Source of the DNA: JAZKGA01 sp040386235
Lineage (GTDB): Bacteria > Pseudomonadota > Alphaproteobacteria > Micavibrionales > Micavibrionaceae
DNA length: 64,000 bases
Assembly (NCBI GenBank): GCA_040386235.1
Contig: JAZKGA010000001.1
Coordinates: forward strand, 1,178,001-1,242,000
Direction: 5' to 3'
Positions 1 to 8,696 of this stretch are shown piece after piece. How positions within the stretch are numbered: position 1 is the first letter of the stretch; every line of letters starts with the position of its first letter. The translations under genes were made by a program, and so were the position numbers. The notes beneath the pieces are model-generated. The model was not told the DNA's origin. It ran no database searches and saw only the letters and a list, made by a program, of their open reading frames with translations.

Positions 1-900
1 GGCAGCACTTTTTCCCTTGATATTCCTGTGACCATCACCTCCTCGGCGCCATCTATCACCGCGACGCAGCCCGCCCGATCACGGGCGGCGATTGATACAG
101 GATGCCGGGTTTTGATTGTTGATGACCATCCTGTCAACCTGCTGTTACTGCGCAATATGCTGAAGAAAATAGGGTTTCAACAGATTGATGAAGCCGAAAA
201 TGGTCGTCAGGCAACCGATATGTACAAAGCTTATCCCTATAAGCTGATCCTGATGGATTGCCAGATGCCAGAGATGGACGGGTTCGAAGCCTGCATTGCC
301 ATTCGTAGCATGGAAGAAAACAGTGGCCCGGCCAAGCTGATCGCCGTCACCGCCGATGCGATGAAAGGCGCACGCGAAAAATGCCTGGCCAGTGGCATGA
401 ATGATTATATCAGCAAGCCGATTGCGTTTGAGTCGTTGCACGTGATTCTCAGTGCGTGGATTCCCGCGGCAGACACAGGGGCGGAGACAGGGGAGTCAGA
501 CCCCACTGTACTATTCCGTCCAGCGGTTGAGCAACACGAACAAAACGACGTAATTGACTGGACCCGCTTGCGCCTTTTCACCGATGGCGATGCCGCGATG
601 AAACGTAAACTGGCGACATTGTTTATCACGCATGCCACAGACTCCATCAACATGATGCGCGATTCAATTGCGGGTGATGCGGCCACCGCGCTTGCCTGGA
701 AAAATGCCGCGCATAAATTGAAAGGGTCCGCAGCCAATCTGGGCGCGAATACTCTGTCACACGTATGTGCGCAGGCTGAATACGCCCACACCGCAAACGC
801 GTCTGTGCGCCAAGCGGCTTTCGATCGGCTGTCTGCGGCCTATAACCAAGTCTGTGAAGCCTTAATAATGAAGTTAAAAGACGAAAACATACCATTGTAA
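1..900 (+). CDS. Hybrid sensor histidine kinase, C-terminal part (REC + HPt), cut by the left edge
   Basis: The frame is open to base 1. The first ten residues (GSTFSLDIPV) look like the last strand of a histidine-kinase ATPase domain (G2-box end), so the GTG at 28 is internal and the gene starts outside the window. After a linker of about 25 residues comes a receiver domain (visible residues about 35-155) with the acidic pair VDDH, phospho-acceptor Asp86 in LILMDCQMPEMDG, and the SKP lysine. A histidine phosphotransfer domain follows, with His238 in AAHKLKGSAANLGA. The tripartite layout implies a His-Asp-His phosphorelay; the final acceptor could be the response regulator just downstream, but that is inference. 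The sensor input domain and signal are not visible. Confidence 0.9.
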   Translation, partial: GSTFSLDIPVTITSSAPSITATQPARSRAAIDTGCRVLIVDDHPVNLLLLRNMLKKIGFQQIDEAENGRQATDMYKAYPYKLILMDCQMPEMDGFEACIAIRSMEENSGPAKLIAVTADAMKGAREKCLASGMNDYISKPIAFESLHVILSAWIPAADTGAETGESDPTVLFRPAVEQHEQNDVIDWTRLRLFTDGDAAMKRKLATLFITHATDSINMMRDSIAGDAATALAWKNAAHKLKGSAANLGANTLSHVCAQAEYAHTANASVRQAAFDRLSAAYNQVCEALIMKLKDENIPL

Positions 901-955
901 TCAAAAGGTTTTATTAACATTCGTCTGGTGAAATAGAATGCGGAGGATTTGACGC

Positions 956-1399
956 ATGGATGATCAGCGCGCCTTTCACGGCCATGACCTGGACCTACAC
1001 CAGACCTCTGCCGCGTGGCTTGGCCTGGGGGCGCTGGATGCGATGCGGGTGCTGTTGATCGAAGATGACCCATTGACGCGTTGGATGGTCCGGTGCGCCC
1101 TGAAAGACGAATGTCGCTTGCTGACCGCCGCCTGCGCCAACCAGGCTTTCAGCGTTTGCCAATCATATCGCCCTGATGTTGTTTTTTTGGATATGCACCT
1201 GCCGGACAAAAACGGCGACGTTGTGCTGCAATGGATCATGCGGAATGATCCCGGTGTCCGCGTGATTATTTTCAGCGGGACGGTAAATGAAACGTCCCTG
1301 GCCCACGCCCTGGAATCGGGCGCACACGGCTTTATCCCAAAACCCTTCGTGAAACAGGATTTCATGCATTACATCCACGGCGAAGGCGTGGTGACTTAA
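956..1399 (+). CDS. Single-domain response regulator
   Basis: A CheY-like receiver of 147 residues with no output domain. Residues 30-141 carry the acidic pair Asp37/Asp38, phospho-acceptor Asp79 (VVFLDMHLPDKNG), the switch Ser107 (IIFSGT) and Lys129 (PKPF). An unusual 29-residue N-terminal tail precedes the receiver; an internal ATG at Met30 would give a bare REC domain, but the GGAGG about nine bases before the ATG at 956 supports the longer start. It lies 55 bp after the hybrid kinase in the same direction, so it is a plausible phosphorelay partner or phosphate sink (inference). Confidence 0.88.
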   Translation: MDDQRAFHGHDLDLHQTSAAWLGLGALDAMRVLLIEDDPLTRWMVRCALKDECRLLTAACANQAFSVCQSYRPDVVFLDMHLPDKNGDVVLQWIMRNDPGVRVIIFSGTVNETSLAHALESGAHGFIPKPFVKQDFMHYIHGEGVVT

Positions 1400-1421
1400 C
1401 AATATGAAAGTGTGTGGTAAT

Positions 1422-1497
1422 TGGCGTCCCCTACGGGATTCGAACCCGTGTCGCGTCCGTGAAAGGGACGTGTCCTAGGCCTCTAGACGAAGGGGAC
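1422..1497 (-). tRNA. tRNA-Glu (anticodon TTC)
   Basis: Read on the minus strand it folds as a full cloverleaf: acceptor GTCCCCT pairing with AGGGGAC, discriminator G, encoded CCA, anticodon loop CTTTCAC with TTC, and T loop TTCGAAT. The encoded CCA is at 1422-1424. Confidence 0.97.
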
Positions 1498-1559
1498 GTT
1501 CAGAAGCGCTTGCGCAGGCCGTTTTTATACTCAATCCATTCGGGATTGCAAGCGCAATT

Positions 1560-1895
1560 TTAGTGCTTGTGAAACAAAAGCTGATGCAGTCCCCAGGTAA
1601 TCAGGCCGATCGCCAGGGCGATCATATAGCGTTGCCCGCGGTGGGCCTTGGTTTCCGGGTGATCGTGCTGCAAAATATAGCGGTGCCCAATAAATTCACC
1701 AATCATCGCGCCGCCAATGGCAAAGGCGAATTCCAGTGGCGGGTTATGCCGCAACAAGGGCAACCCGACAGAGGCCGCCACCGCCGTCAACAGGCAACAC
1801 GGCATGTGTTCGATCAGCAAAGCCAACGATCGGCTTTTGATCACGGCCCAGCGGCGGCTGAAGGTCATTGGTGAGTGTGTCGAGTGGTGCGGCAT
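1560..1895 (-). CDS. Small predicted membrane protein, unknown function (MerC-like layout)
   Basis: About 111 residues from the ATG at 1895; an open frame continues upstream to 1982 but would overlap the start of the divergent greB. Three hydrophobic segments are visible (around ALLIEHMPCCLLTAVAASVGLP, EFAFAIGGAMIGEFIGHRY and RYMIALAIGLITWGLHQLL), with a Cys-Cys pair in the first and many His residues near the second and at the C-terminus (HRYILQHDH, LLFHKH). The Cys pair in a helix and short His-rich loops recall MerC-like metal transport proteins, but this is only a resemblance. No clear ribosome site was seen, so the start is uncertain. Confidence 0.6.
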   Translation of the reverse strand: MPHHSTHSPMTFSRRWAVIKSRSLALLIEHMPCCLLTAVAASVGLPLLRHNPPLEFAFAIGGAMIGEFIGHRYILQHDHPETKAHRGQRYMIALAIGLITWGLHQLLFHKH

Positions 1896-1960
1896 GCCAG
1901 AGATACACATAAGTGACAGCCGGGCTTTAACGCAAGGAGTTTCTGCGCCATGCTGACCAG

Positions 1961-2482
1961 ATGGACGAATCATCCGATACACCGCCCCTGCCCCAGAAGA
2001 ACCTGATGACCCCAGAAGGGCATGCAGCCCTGGCGGCCGAATATCATCACCTGTGGCACATTGAGCGCCCCCGAATCGTTGAGATTGTCAGCTGGGCCGC
2101 CAGCAACGGCGACCGGTCGGAAAACGGCGATTACCTTTACAACAAAAAGAAATTACGTGAGATCGACCGCCGCGTCCGCTATCTGACCAAGCAATTGGAT
2201 ACAGCCGAGATTGTGGACCCACGGCGACAACAAGGCGTGGATCGCGTGTTCTTTGGCGCGACAGTCACCTATCTGCGCGAATCCGGCGCGTCCGTAACGG
2301 TCAAACTGGTCGGCGTGGATGAGGCAGATGTGGCGCAAAACAAAATAAACTGGCAATCACCCGTGGGGGGCGCCTTGTGGCGCAAGGCCGAAGGCGACAT
2401 CGCCCGCGTGAAGACCGACGCGGGCGAGGAAGATCTAGAAATTGTAAGGATTATCTATTTGGTCCCTTGCTTGACGCATTAA
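1961..2482 (+). CDS. greB: Transcription elongation factor GreB
   Basis: A GreA/GreB protein of 173 residues that stimulates transcript cleavage by backtracked RNA polymerase. The N-terminal coiled coil has the tip motif WAASNGDRSENGDYLYNKKK, whose acidic Asp/Glu residues place the cleavage metal, followed by LREIDRRVRYL, which is typical of GreB. The C-terminal FKBP-like domain starts near FFGATVTYL. Residues 1-14 before NLMTPEGHAAL are longer than in E. coli GreB. The C-terminus has extra residues (LVPCLTH) after the usual end and overlaps by 32 bp the end of the convergent short gene at 2451-2738. Confidence 0.93.
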   Translation: MDESSDTPPLPQKNLMTPEGHAALAAEYHHLWHIERPRIVEIVSWAASNGDRSENGDYLYNKKKLREIDRRVRYLTKQLDTAEIVDPRRQQGVDRVFFGATVTYLRESGASVTVKLVGVDEADVAQNKINWQSPVGGALWRKAEGDIARVKTDAGEEDLEIVRIIYLVPCLTH

Positions 2483-2738
2483 CGTATTGCTCCATACACT
2501 TATCACCGTACCTTTGAACCTGGCCTGCATTCAGCTTGTTACAATCAACGCCAGATACGGCTGATGTCGTGGCTGGTTTATTGCCCCAGGCTTCATTCCA
2601 CACTTGAGCAGCGGCATCTTTAACCGGCTTAAAGTCTGCCGCCATTGCTTTGAATTGTCCCGTCAGATACCCTGCGGGATTGTCCATCAGGTCAGGGATT
2701 GGTGGCTGGGCCTGTGTTGTATCTGGTGCATCTGGCAT
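2451..2738 (-). CDS. Hypothetical protein, 95 residues
   Basis: Unrecognised. The N-terminus is rich in Pro, Asp and Gln (PDAPDTTQAQPPIPDLMD); the middle is a likely amphipathic helix (GQFKAMAADFKPVKDAAAQVWNEAW); two cysteines (DCNKLN and DKCMEQY) could form a disulfide. No signal peptide or membrane segment is seen. A GGAGA eight bases before the ATG supports expression. It lies 63 bp after the pseudopilin gene on the same strand, so the two may be co-transcribed. Confidence 0.65.
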   Translation of the reverse strand: MPDAPDTTQAQPPIPDLMDNPAGYLTGQFKAMAADFKPVKDAAAQVWNEAWGNKPATTSAVSGVDCNKLNAGQVQRYGDKCMEQYVNASSKGPNR

Positions 2739-2801
2739 TACGCGTCTCCTGTACTTTTTAAAACCTTAAGCACAGCATAGCGTGAAAGTGTTTATATTAT
2801 G

Positions 2802-3575
2802 TTAATCTGTAATGCGAAACAGTGCATTACATTGCCCTGATTGTGAATACAGCGCACTCGCACCGGGGCCTGTGGCGCACAATGCGCCAACATCCTGGCC
2901 AAATCCTAACACGTTTCCGGTAAACGGCATGCCGTCATCTATCTTTTTATCCAGGCGCTCCATCACATGCGATAACCACACGGCATTGTCGGCGTAATTA
3001 TTACCGTCAACCTGCGCGCTTGCGGCCTGCATTAAATAATGCCCACTGCGCGCGGGCTCTGCCGTGCCGATTTTAATGCCCAGTCCGGTGGCGTTGTAAA
3101 GAACGTGGTACACACCGCCGCCAGCAGCGGCAGGATGGCTTTGGCCCGCGTCAATACTGGTTGGTTCAGGCACGGTTTTGTGTAATATCTCAGCTGCGGC
3201 CAGCTGGGCCCACGCACTGCTGTTCTCGGTGTCCGGAAATGTCGAGGTACCTTTGAAAATGCTGCTCATCGGTGTTGGATTATCAATGGCCACGCCGATG
3301 ATGCCGTTACCGTTGCCACTACGGCTGCATATCACGCCGTCGCAATTGTTCAGGGTGGTGTCCGGCGTCATCAAATCGCCTGGATAGGCATAGTAGTTAT
3401 TGCGGAACACCATGATCGCCTTGCGCAGGTCGTCCTGTGCCGTGATGGCCGCAGTGACCTGCCCACCGCTGAGTAATTCCTTGCCGCGCAAGAAGCCAGC
3501 GACCAGCAAGCCAATCACCAGCATAACAATTGCCAGTTCCACAAGTGTATAGCCGCGCATTGTATTTCTTTGCAT
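2802..3575 (-). CDS. Type IV pilin-like / pseudopilin protein
   Basis: The N-terminus MQRNTMRGYTLVELAIVMLV is a class III prepilin signal: short basic leader, Gly before the cleavage point, then Tyr+1, Glu+5 and a hydrophobic helix, expected to be processed by a PilD-type peptidase and assembled into a pilus-like fibre. The 220-residue C-terminal part is rich in Gly, Asn and Ala, contains NYYAYPGDL as in many G-type pseudopilins, and has four cysteines (NNCDGVIC, ALCATG, GQCN) that could form two disulfides. No assembly ATPase, prepilin peptidase or secretin gene lies nearby, so it is an orphan here. Either the ATG at 3575 or the internal Met6 could be the start. Confidence 0.88.
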   Translation of the reverse strand: MQRNTMRGYTLVELAIVMLVIGLLVAGFLRGKELLSGGQVTAAITAQDDLRKAIMVFRNNYYAYPGDLMTPDTTLNNCDGVICSRSGNGNGIIGVAIDNPTPMSSIFKGTSTFPDTENSSAWAQLAAAEILHKTVPEPTSIDAGQSHPAAAGGGVYHVLYNATGLGIKIGTAEPARSGHYLMQAASAQVDGNNYADNAVWLSHVMERLDKKIDDGMPFTGNVLGFGQDVGALCATGPGASALYSQSGQCNALFRITD

Positions 3576-3671
3576 TCAATCATCATATCACAATGGCAGC
3601 CCTACAGGAACACTCTGTTCAGTCCTGTATGGCCGTGTTACTGTCTCTTTTATTGAAAAACGAGGTTAAGC

Positions 3672-4559
3672 GTGGACTTTCAAACCACTTTATTGCGCGA
3701 GAAATTTATCATCAGTGACGCGGACAGCACACCGACCAAGTCACATGCGCTTATCGCCGCCAGCAATCGGATTGTCCTGTCCCTGCCCGGCCTGGATGTG
3801 AATGCCGCGCCCGAAACCTATGTCGTCCGCACCAATACAATGCACAGCTGCGTCCGCTTAAGCGCCAAGGTGATGCAGACTTATGAGATGGACGGTCCAC
3901 TGACCAGCCGCGCGCACCTGTACGACTGGAAAACATCCTGGGCGGGTGTGCAGCAGGAGTATGATAAACTGCACGCCGCGCACAGTTGGGCCGTGATATA
4001 TCGCGACGGCGAAATCCTGTTCACCACAGGCGGCCATAACCCGTTCCTGGACGTGGTGGAAAGCTGTGACATCAAGAATAAGGGCCGTTACGAACAATCC
4101 TTAAAAATGGCCGAAAGCGCCTTTGCCCGACTGGGGAAATCTGTCAAAATTGAATATGATGGCGGCGTGGCACTTGTCGTTAATTTACAAGGGCATTCTT
4201 GCCGTTGTGGCGTTATTATCCGCGCACCGGAGCGCAAAACCTCGTTTAACTTTCTGGTGGACACGAAAGACGGCATGGATATGTCTGTCGCCCAAACATT
4301 GACGATGGCCGCAAATTATCTTGAGGGGATTGAGTTGTCCTACCGCATTGGCGCGATTACTGAGCGCATGAGCAAAAGCACGATAACAGCCACCAGTATC
4401 GAAGAAAAAGAAGCCGAAACCGCCCTGCGCCGCATCGGCAAGCTGAACAATGCCATCAAGGTGTTCGAACAGACGCATCAGGTGCGTTACCGCCCTGAGC
4501 CGCCCTCATTCGACGCACTGATTAAACAGGCTCAGGCCTATACCAGCACCCGCACTTAA
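3672..4559 (+). CDS. Hypothetical protein, 295 residues
   Basis: Unrecognised. A GTG start preceded by GAGG at suitable spacing. No signal peptide or transmembrane segment. It looks like a soluble alpha/beta protein: an N-terminal part with NTMHSCVRLSAKVMQTYEM, a central Trp-rich stretch (YDWKTSWAGVQQEYDKLHAAHSW), a CRCG motif in a strand near residue 177, and a C-terminal helical region rich in Glu, Lys and Ala (SIEEKEAETALRRIGKLNNA). It ends two bases before the convergent acnA stop, leaving no room for a separate terminator. Confidence 0.75.
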   Translation: MDFQTTLLREKFIISDADSTPTKSHALIAASNRIVLSLPGLDVNAAPETYVVRTNTMHSCVRLSAKVMQTYEMDGPLTSRAHLYDWKTSWAGVQQEYDKLHAAHSWAVIYRDGEILFTTGGHNPFLDVVESCDIKNKGRYEQSLKMAESAFARLGKSVKIEYDGGVALVVNLQGHSCRCGVIIRAPERKTSFNFLVDTKDGMDMSVAQTLTMAANYLEGIELSYRIGAITERMSKSTITATSIEEKEAETALRRIGKLNNAIKVFEQTHQVRYRPEPPSFDALIKQAQAYTSTRT

Positions 4560-4561
4560 GC

Positions 4562-7234
4562 CTACGCAATCATGCTGCGCAGGACGTATTGTAGAATACC
4601 GCCGTTTTTGAAGTATTCGATTTCATCCAGCGTATCAATGCGGCACTGAACCGTCACCTTATCAACCACACCGTCGGCACGTCGAATGGTCAGTATCAGG
4701 TCACATTGCGGCCGCAGGCCAGCCTCGACCCCGACCAGATCCAGGACTTCATCGCCCTTCAATTTCAGGCTGGCACGTGTCATGCCGTCCTTAAATTGCA
4801 GGGGCAGAACGCCCATTCCGACCAGGTTCGACCGGTGGATACGCTCAAAGCTTTCGGCCAAGACAGCACGAACACCCAGCAATAATGTGCCTTTGGCCGC
4901 CCAATCGCGCGATGACCCCGTGCCGTATTCTTTACCCGCGATGACAAACAGCGGTGTTTGTTCCGCCATGTATTTCATTGCAGCGTCGTAAATCGGCATA
5001 TCCAATTCGCTGGGCATATGGCGCGTATAACCGCCTTCAATGTGCGGGACCATTTCGTTCTTGATGCGGATATTGGCAAACGTGCCGCGCATCATCACTT
5101 CGTGGTTACCGCGTCGTGCGCCGTACGAGTTAAAGTCGATCACGCCGACATCATTCTCCATCAGGTATTCCCCAGCTGGCGAGACCTTCTTGATCGATCC
5201 GGCGGGCGAAATGTGGTCAGTGGTGATCGAGTCGCCAAGGATCGCCAGAATACGAGCATTATGCACGTCGCTGACCGGCTGTGGCGCCCGGTTCATATTC
5301 ACGAAATAAGGTGGGTTTTTCACATAGGTTGAATTATCTTCCCACGCATAAGTCTCACTCGCCGCTGTGCTGGCCAAAGCCTGCCATTCCGGCGGTCCTT
5401 TGAACACGTCGGCATAGCGATCTTTAAACATTTGCGGTGTCAGGCACGATTCAATCGTGTCTTGGATTTCCTTATTGCTTGGCCAGATATCGCGCAGATA
5501 GACAGGCTGTCCGTCCGTGCCAATGCCCAATGGTTCATTCAACAGATCAATTGTCATTGACCCGGCCAAAGCATAGGCCACGCATAGTGGTGGCGAGGCC
5601 AGATAATTGGCCTTAACATGCGGGTTAATCCGACCTTCAAAGTTTCGGTTACCAGACAGAACAGCAGCCACGGTCAAATCACCGACCTCAACCGCCTTGG
5701 CGATTGGATCAGGCAGCGGGCCAGAGTTACCGATACATGTGGTACAGCCATAGCCAACCAGGTTGAAGCCCAGCGCATCCAGGTCTTTCGACAGGTCTGC
5801 TTTGTTCAAATAATCGGTTACAACCTGTGATCCAGGTGCCAGGGATGTTTTCACCCATGGCTTGGTCTTCAGACCCTTTTGAACCGCATTACGGGCCAGA
5901 AGACCGGCCGCAACCAGAACGGATGGGTTTGACGTGTTGGTACAGCTGGTAATCGCCGCAATAACCACGTCACCGCTTTTCAGGCTGTAATCAGCACCGG
6001 CAACAGGATATGGTTTTGCATTCGTGCCCATGCTGGCAAAGCTGGCTTTCGCATCAGACAATAAAACGCGATCCTGCGGCCGTTTCGGACCTGCCAGTGA
6101 CGATTCAACAAACGACATGTCCAATTCCAGCGTGTCGGTAAACACAGGGTCTGGCGACGATGCATCGCGCCACATCCCCTGCTTCTTCGCGTATTCTTCA
6201 ACCAGCTTCACACGCGCCGGTTCGCGGCAGGTAAAGGCCAGATAGCGGATTGTTTCAGCATCAATCGGGAAGAAACCACATGTCGCGCCGTATTCTGGCG
6301 CCATGTTGGCAATCGTGGCACGATCCGCCAGCGTCAAGGCATCCAGGCCAGGGCCATAGAATTCAACAAATTTGTTTACAACGCCATGTGCGCGCAACAT
6401 CTGCGTGACCATTAAAACCAGATCGGTCGCTGTTGTGCCTTCTTTCAATTTGCCGGTCAGTTTGAAACCGATGACTTCGGGAATCAGCATGGAAACAGGC
6501 TGGCCCAGCATGGCGGCTTCCGCCTCAATGCCGCCAACGCCCCAGCCCAGGACACCCAGGCCGTTGACCATGGTTGTGTGCGAATCTGTACCGACCAGCG
6601 TATCCGGATACGCCACTTGCGTGCCTGGCTTGCCTTCATCTTCTTCGACCCAGACGGTTTGCGCCAGGTATTCCACGTTCACCTGATGGCAGATACCTGT
6701 ACCTGGTGGCACAACGCGGAAATTGCGGAACGCGCTTTGGCCCCAGCGTAGGAATTTGTAACGCTCTGCATTCCGCGAAAATTCTAACTCAACGTTTTGT
6801 TGAAACGCCACACCATTGCCGAAGGCATCAACCATGACGGAATGGTCGATAACCAGATCAACAGCAGTCAGCGGGTTAATTTGTTGCGGATTACCACCCA
6901 GGGCGGTCATCGCCTCACGCATTGCGGCCAAATCAACAACGGCAGGCACGCCGGTAAAATCCTGCATCAGAACACGCGCGGGACGATAGGCAATTTCACG
7001 TGTGGACTGGCGCGTTTCCTGCCAATCAATAATGGCTTTAATATCATCCGTATTGACGGTGCGATTATCTTCCCAGCGCAGCAGGTTTTCCAGCAGGACT
7101 TTTAACGAATATGGCAGGCGACTGATATCGCCATATGCCGCAGCGGCGACATTGATATCAAAATAATCGTATGATTTGCCGTCGATTGCCAGTGTTTTGC
7201 GTGATTGCAATGTGTCGTGACCAGTGCGTGTCAT
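4562..7234 (-). CDS. acnA: Aconitate hydratase A
   Basis: Converts citrate to isocitrate in the TCA cycle through a [4Fe-4S] cluster. 890 residues from the ATG at 7234, matching the AcnA/IRP-1 type length; GAGG about nine bases upstream favours this start over the open frame reaching 7285. Visible motifs: VGTDSHTTMVNGLGVLGWGVGG, ITSCTNTSNPSV (first cluster Cys), GYGCTTCIGNSG (the other two Cys) and, in the C-terminal swivel domain, GDSITTDHISPAG and YGTGSSRDWAAKG. It stands apart from gltA, 6 kb away. It is divergent from the Nudix gene, with a 138-bp intergenic region holding both promoters. Confidence 0.98.
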   Translation of the reverse strand: MTRTGHDTLQSRKTLAIDGKSYDYFDINVAAAAYGDISRLPYSLKVLLENLLRWEDNRTVNTDDIKAIIDWQETRQSTREIAYRPARVLMQDFTGVPAVVDLAAMREAMTALGGNPQQINPLTAVDLVIDHSVMVDAFGNGVAFQQNVELEFSRNAERYKFLRWGQSAFRNFRVVPPGTGICHQVNVEYLAQTVWVEEDEGKPGTQVAYPDTLVGTDSHTTMVNGLGVLGWGVGGIEAEAAMLGQPVSMLIPEVIGFKLTGKLKEGTTATDLVLMVTQMLRAHGVVNKFVEFYGPGLDALTLADRATIANMAPEYGATCGFFPIDAETIRYLAFTCREPARVKLVEEYAKKQGMWRDASSPDPVFTDTLELDMSFVESSLAGPKRPQDRVLLSDAKASFASMGTNAKPYPVAGADYSLKSGDVVIAAITSCTNTSNPSVLVAAGLLARNAVQKGLKTKPWVKTSLAPGSQVVTDYLNKADLSKDLDALGFNLVGYGCTTCIGNSGPLPDPIAKAVEVGDLTVAAVLSGNRNFEGRINPHVKANYLASPPLCVAYALAGSMTIDLLNEPLGIGTDGQPVYLRDIWPSNKEIQDTIESCLTPQMFKDRYADVFKGPPEWQALASTAASETYAWEDNSTYVKNPPYFVNMNRAPQPVSDVHNARILAILGDSITTDHISPAGSIKKVSPAGEYLMENDVGVIDFNSYGARRGNHEVMMRGTFANIRIKNEMVPHIEGGYTRHMPSELDMPIYDAAMKYMAEQTPLFVIAGKEYGTGSSRDWAAKGTLLLGVRAVLAESFERIHRSNLVGMGVLPLQFKDGMTRASLKLKGDEVLDLVGVEAGLRPQCDLILTIRRADGVVDKVTVQCRIDTLDEIEYFKNGGILQYVLRSMIA

Positions 7235-7372
7235 GGGGTGTAACCTCGTAAATGAATGAAAAGAAGCGATATGCTTCCAGCGCATGGTATCATGCCCGCC
7301 AAAAGATAAAAGAGGGTTAACAGAGTCTCACGAATAGAATATTCTGAAACCACAGAACAAAGGAGCCTATTA

Positions 7373-7918
7373 ATGGCCATTGAATACAGTGATATTGTAG
7401 ATGCGGATGACAACGTGATTGGTCGCATGACACGTAAAGACGCCTATGCGGGCAAACACATGATACGCATCGTTTATGTATTTGTGATTGACCCTGAAAC
7501 AGGGAATGTCGGTCTTGCCAAACGCGCCGGAACTGTTTCTTTCTGCCCCCTGCACTATGGATCGACCGCTTCTGGACATGTGGAAGCTGGTGAGGATTGG
7601 GATTATGCAGCCCAAAGAGAGACCGAAGAAGAAATCGGTTTAACAGGTGCACCATTACATCTTGTGTCAAGACAGCCGGGAACTGATCCACGAAACGGCC
7701 TGACATTTATCGAAGGTATATACATGGTTTCGGCAAAACCCTCTGACCTAGTGCCATATGCGGCAGAGGTTGACAGCATTATTTTTATGCCTCCCGAAGA
7801 TTTGCGTGCATTCGTTAAAAATAACCCGTGCCATCCACGGCTGGCGGAACAGATTGATATTCTTCTTCATGCCATTGCACAGCCTACCGCACCTGCGTTT
7901 TCAAAACTGGCGCCTTGA
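7373..7918 (+). CDS. Nudix hydrolase, YfcD/IPP-isomerase-like subgroup
   Basis: 181 residues. The Nudix box is complete: GHVEAGEDWDYAAQRETEEEIGL, with the REtEEEiG metal-binding core. The N-terminus (EYSDIVDADDNVIGRMTRKDAY, then HMIRIVYVFVID) is typical of the IDI-like/YfcD branch. The catalytic Cys that isopentenyl-diphosphate isomerase carries just before the box is replaced here (STASGH), so an isomerase role is unlikely and pyrophosphohydrolase activity on an unknown nucleoside-diphosphate-type substrate is the better guess. AAAGGAG lies about seven bases before the ATG. It is first in a plus-strand series with the GST gene. Confidence 0.9.
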   Translation: MAIEYSDIVDADDNVIGRMTRKDAYAGKHMIRIVYVFVIDPETGNVGLAKRAGTVSFCPLHYGSTASGHVEAGEDWDYAAQRETEEEIGLTGAPLHLVSRQPGTDPRNGLTFIEGIYMVSAKPSDLVPYAAEVDSIIFMPPEDLRAFVKNNPCHPRLAEQIDILLHAIAQPTAPAFSKLAP

Positions 7919-7980
7919 TATTGGCAAGCAGGCATCTAAGTTGAAATCAACCACTCTTTAACACCCAAAGGATATTTAGC

Positions 7981-8613
7981 ATGTCGATAAAACTGTATTA
8001 CGCGCCTGGCGTTTGCTCCCTCTCCCCTCATATTGTTTTGAATGAGGCCAACATTCCATACACGCTGGAAAAAGTGAACCTGAAAACCAAGGAAACCGAA
8101 ACCGGCCGCAATTATTTCCAGATTTCCGAAAAGGGGTCAGTCCCAGCCATTGAGTTGGAAGACGGCAACCTGCTGACTGAAGGCCCGGCGATCGTGCAAT
8201 ATCTGGCCGACCAGGCACCAGGCGCACAGCTGGCACCACCGAATGGCACGATGGAACGGGCCCGGTTGCAGGAATGGCTGAATTACATTTCAACTGAACT
8301 TCACAAAGGGCATGGCCCCCTGTTCCACGCGGACAAAGCCGGCGAACAGGCCAAGGCGTATTATCTGGAACAGTTGAAAAACAAATACACATGGCTGGAT
8401 GGTAAACTGGCAGAACGCGATTACCTGATGGGCAGCCAATTCAGTGTGGCGGATGCTTATCTTTTCACCGTCTTGCGCTGGCTCAGTAACTTCAACGTTG
8501 ATCTGAATACCTGGCCGCACCTGGCCGCATATCAGGCCCGCATTGCAGCACGCCCCGCGGTTCAACGTGCCATGGCAGCCGAAGGATTGCTGGATCAGCA
8601 AGCCGCTGCCTAA
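7981..8613 (+). CDS. gstA: Glutathione S-transferase, beta class
   Basis: 210 residues. The N-terminal thioredoxin-like domain starts KLYYAPGVCSLSPHIVLNEA, with Cys10 and Ser11 as in bacterial beta-class GSTs, and has the cis-Pro motif GSVPAIEL and the glutathione-binding LTEGPAIVQYLAD. The C-terminal helical domain includes SQFSVADAYLFTVLRWL, the N-capping box of the family. It conjugates glutathione to electrophiles or reduces peroxides in the cytoplasm. AAGGA precedes the ATG. A strong terminator follows, so this closes the Nudix-GST unit. Confidence 0.95.
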   Translation: MSIKLYYAPGVCSLSPHIVLNEANIPYTLEKVNLKTKETETGRNYFQISEKGSVPAIELEDGNLLTEGPAIVQYLADQAPGAQLAPPNGTMERARLQEWLNYISTELHKGHGPLFHADKAGEQAKAYYLEQLKNKYTWLDGKLAERDYLMGSQFSVADAYLFTVLRWLSNFNVDLNTWPHLAAYQARIAARPAVQRAMAAEGLLDQQAAA

Positions 8614-8629
8614 ATATAACGGCGCATAT

Positions 8630-8666
8630 AAAAAGCGGGAAAAGAGAAATCTTAGCCCGCTTTTTT
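8630..8666 (+). terminator. Rho-independent terminator after gstA
   Basis: Perfect 10-bp stem (AAAAAGCGGG with CCCGCTTTTT) around a 16-nt loop, followed by TTTTTT-ATT on the plus strand. Confidence 0.85.
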
Positions 8667-8696
8667 ATTGCGTAAAACCTCTCTTGGCATTATGTC

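Noticed and set aside
7373..7918. Type I isopentenyl-diphosphate isomerase, tempting because dxr is absent from its usual place
   Set aside because: The N-terminus resembles the IDI-like branch, but the catalytic Cys before the Nudix box is missing, so a YfcD-like hydrolase is the safer call.
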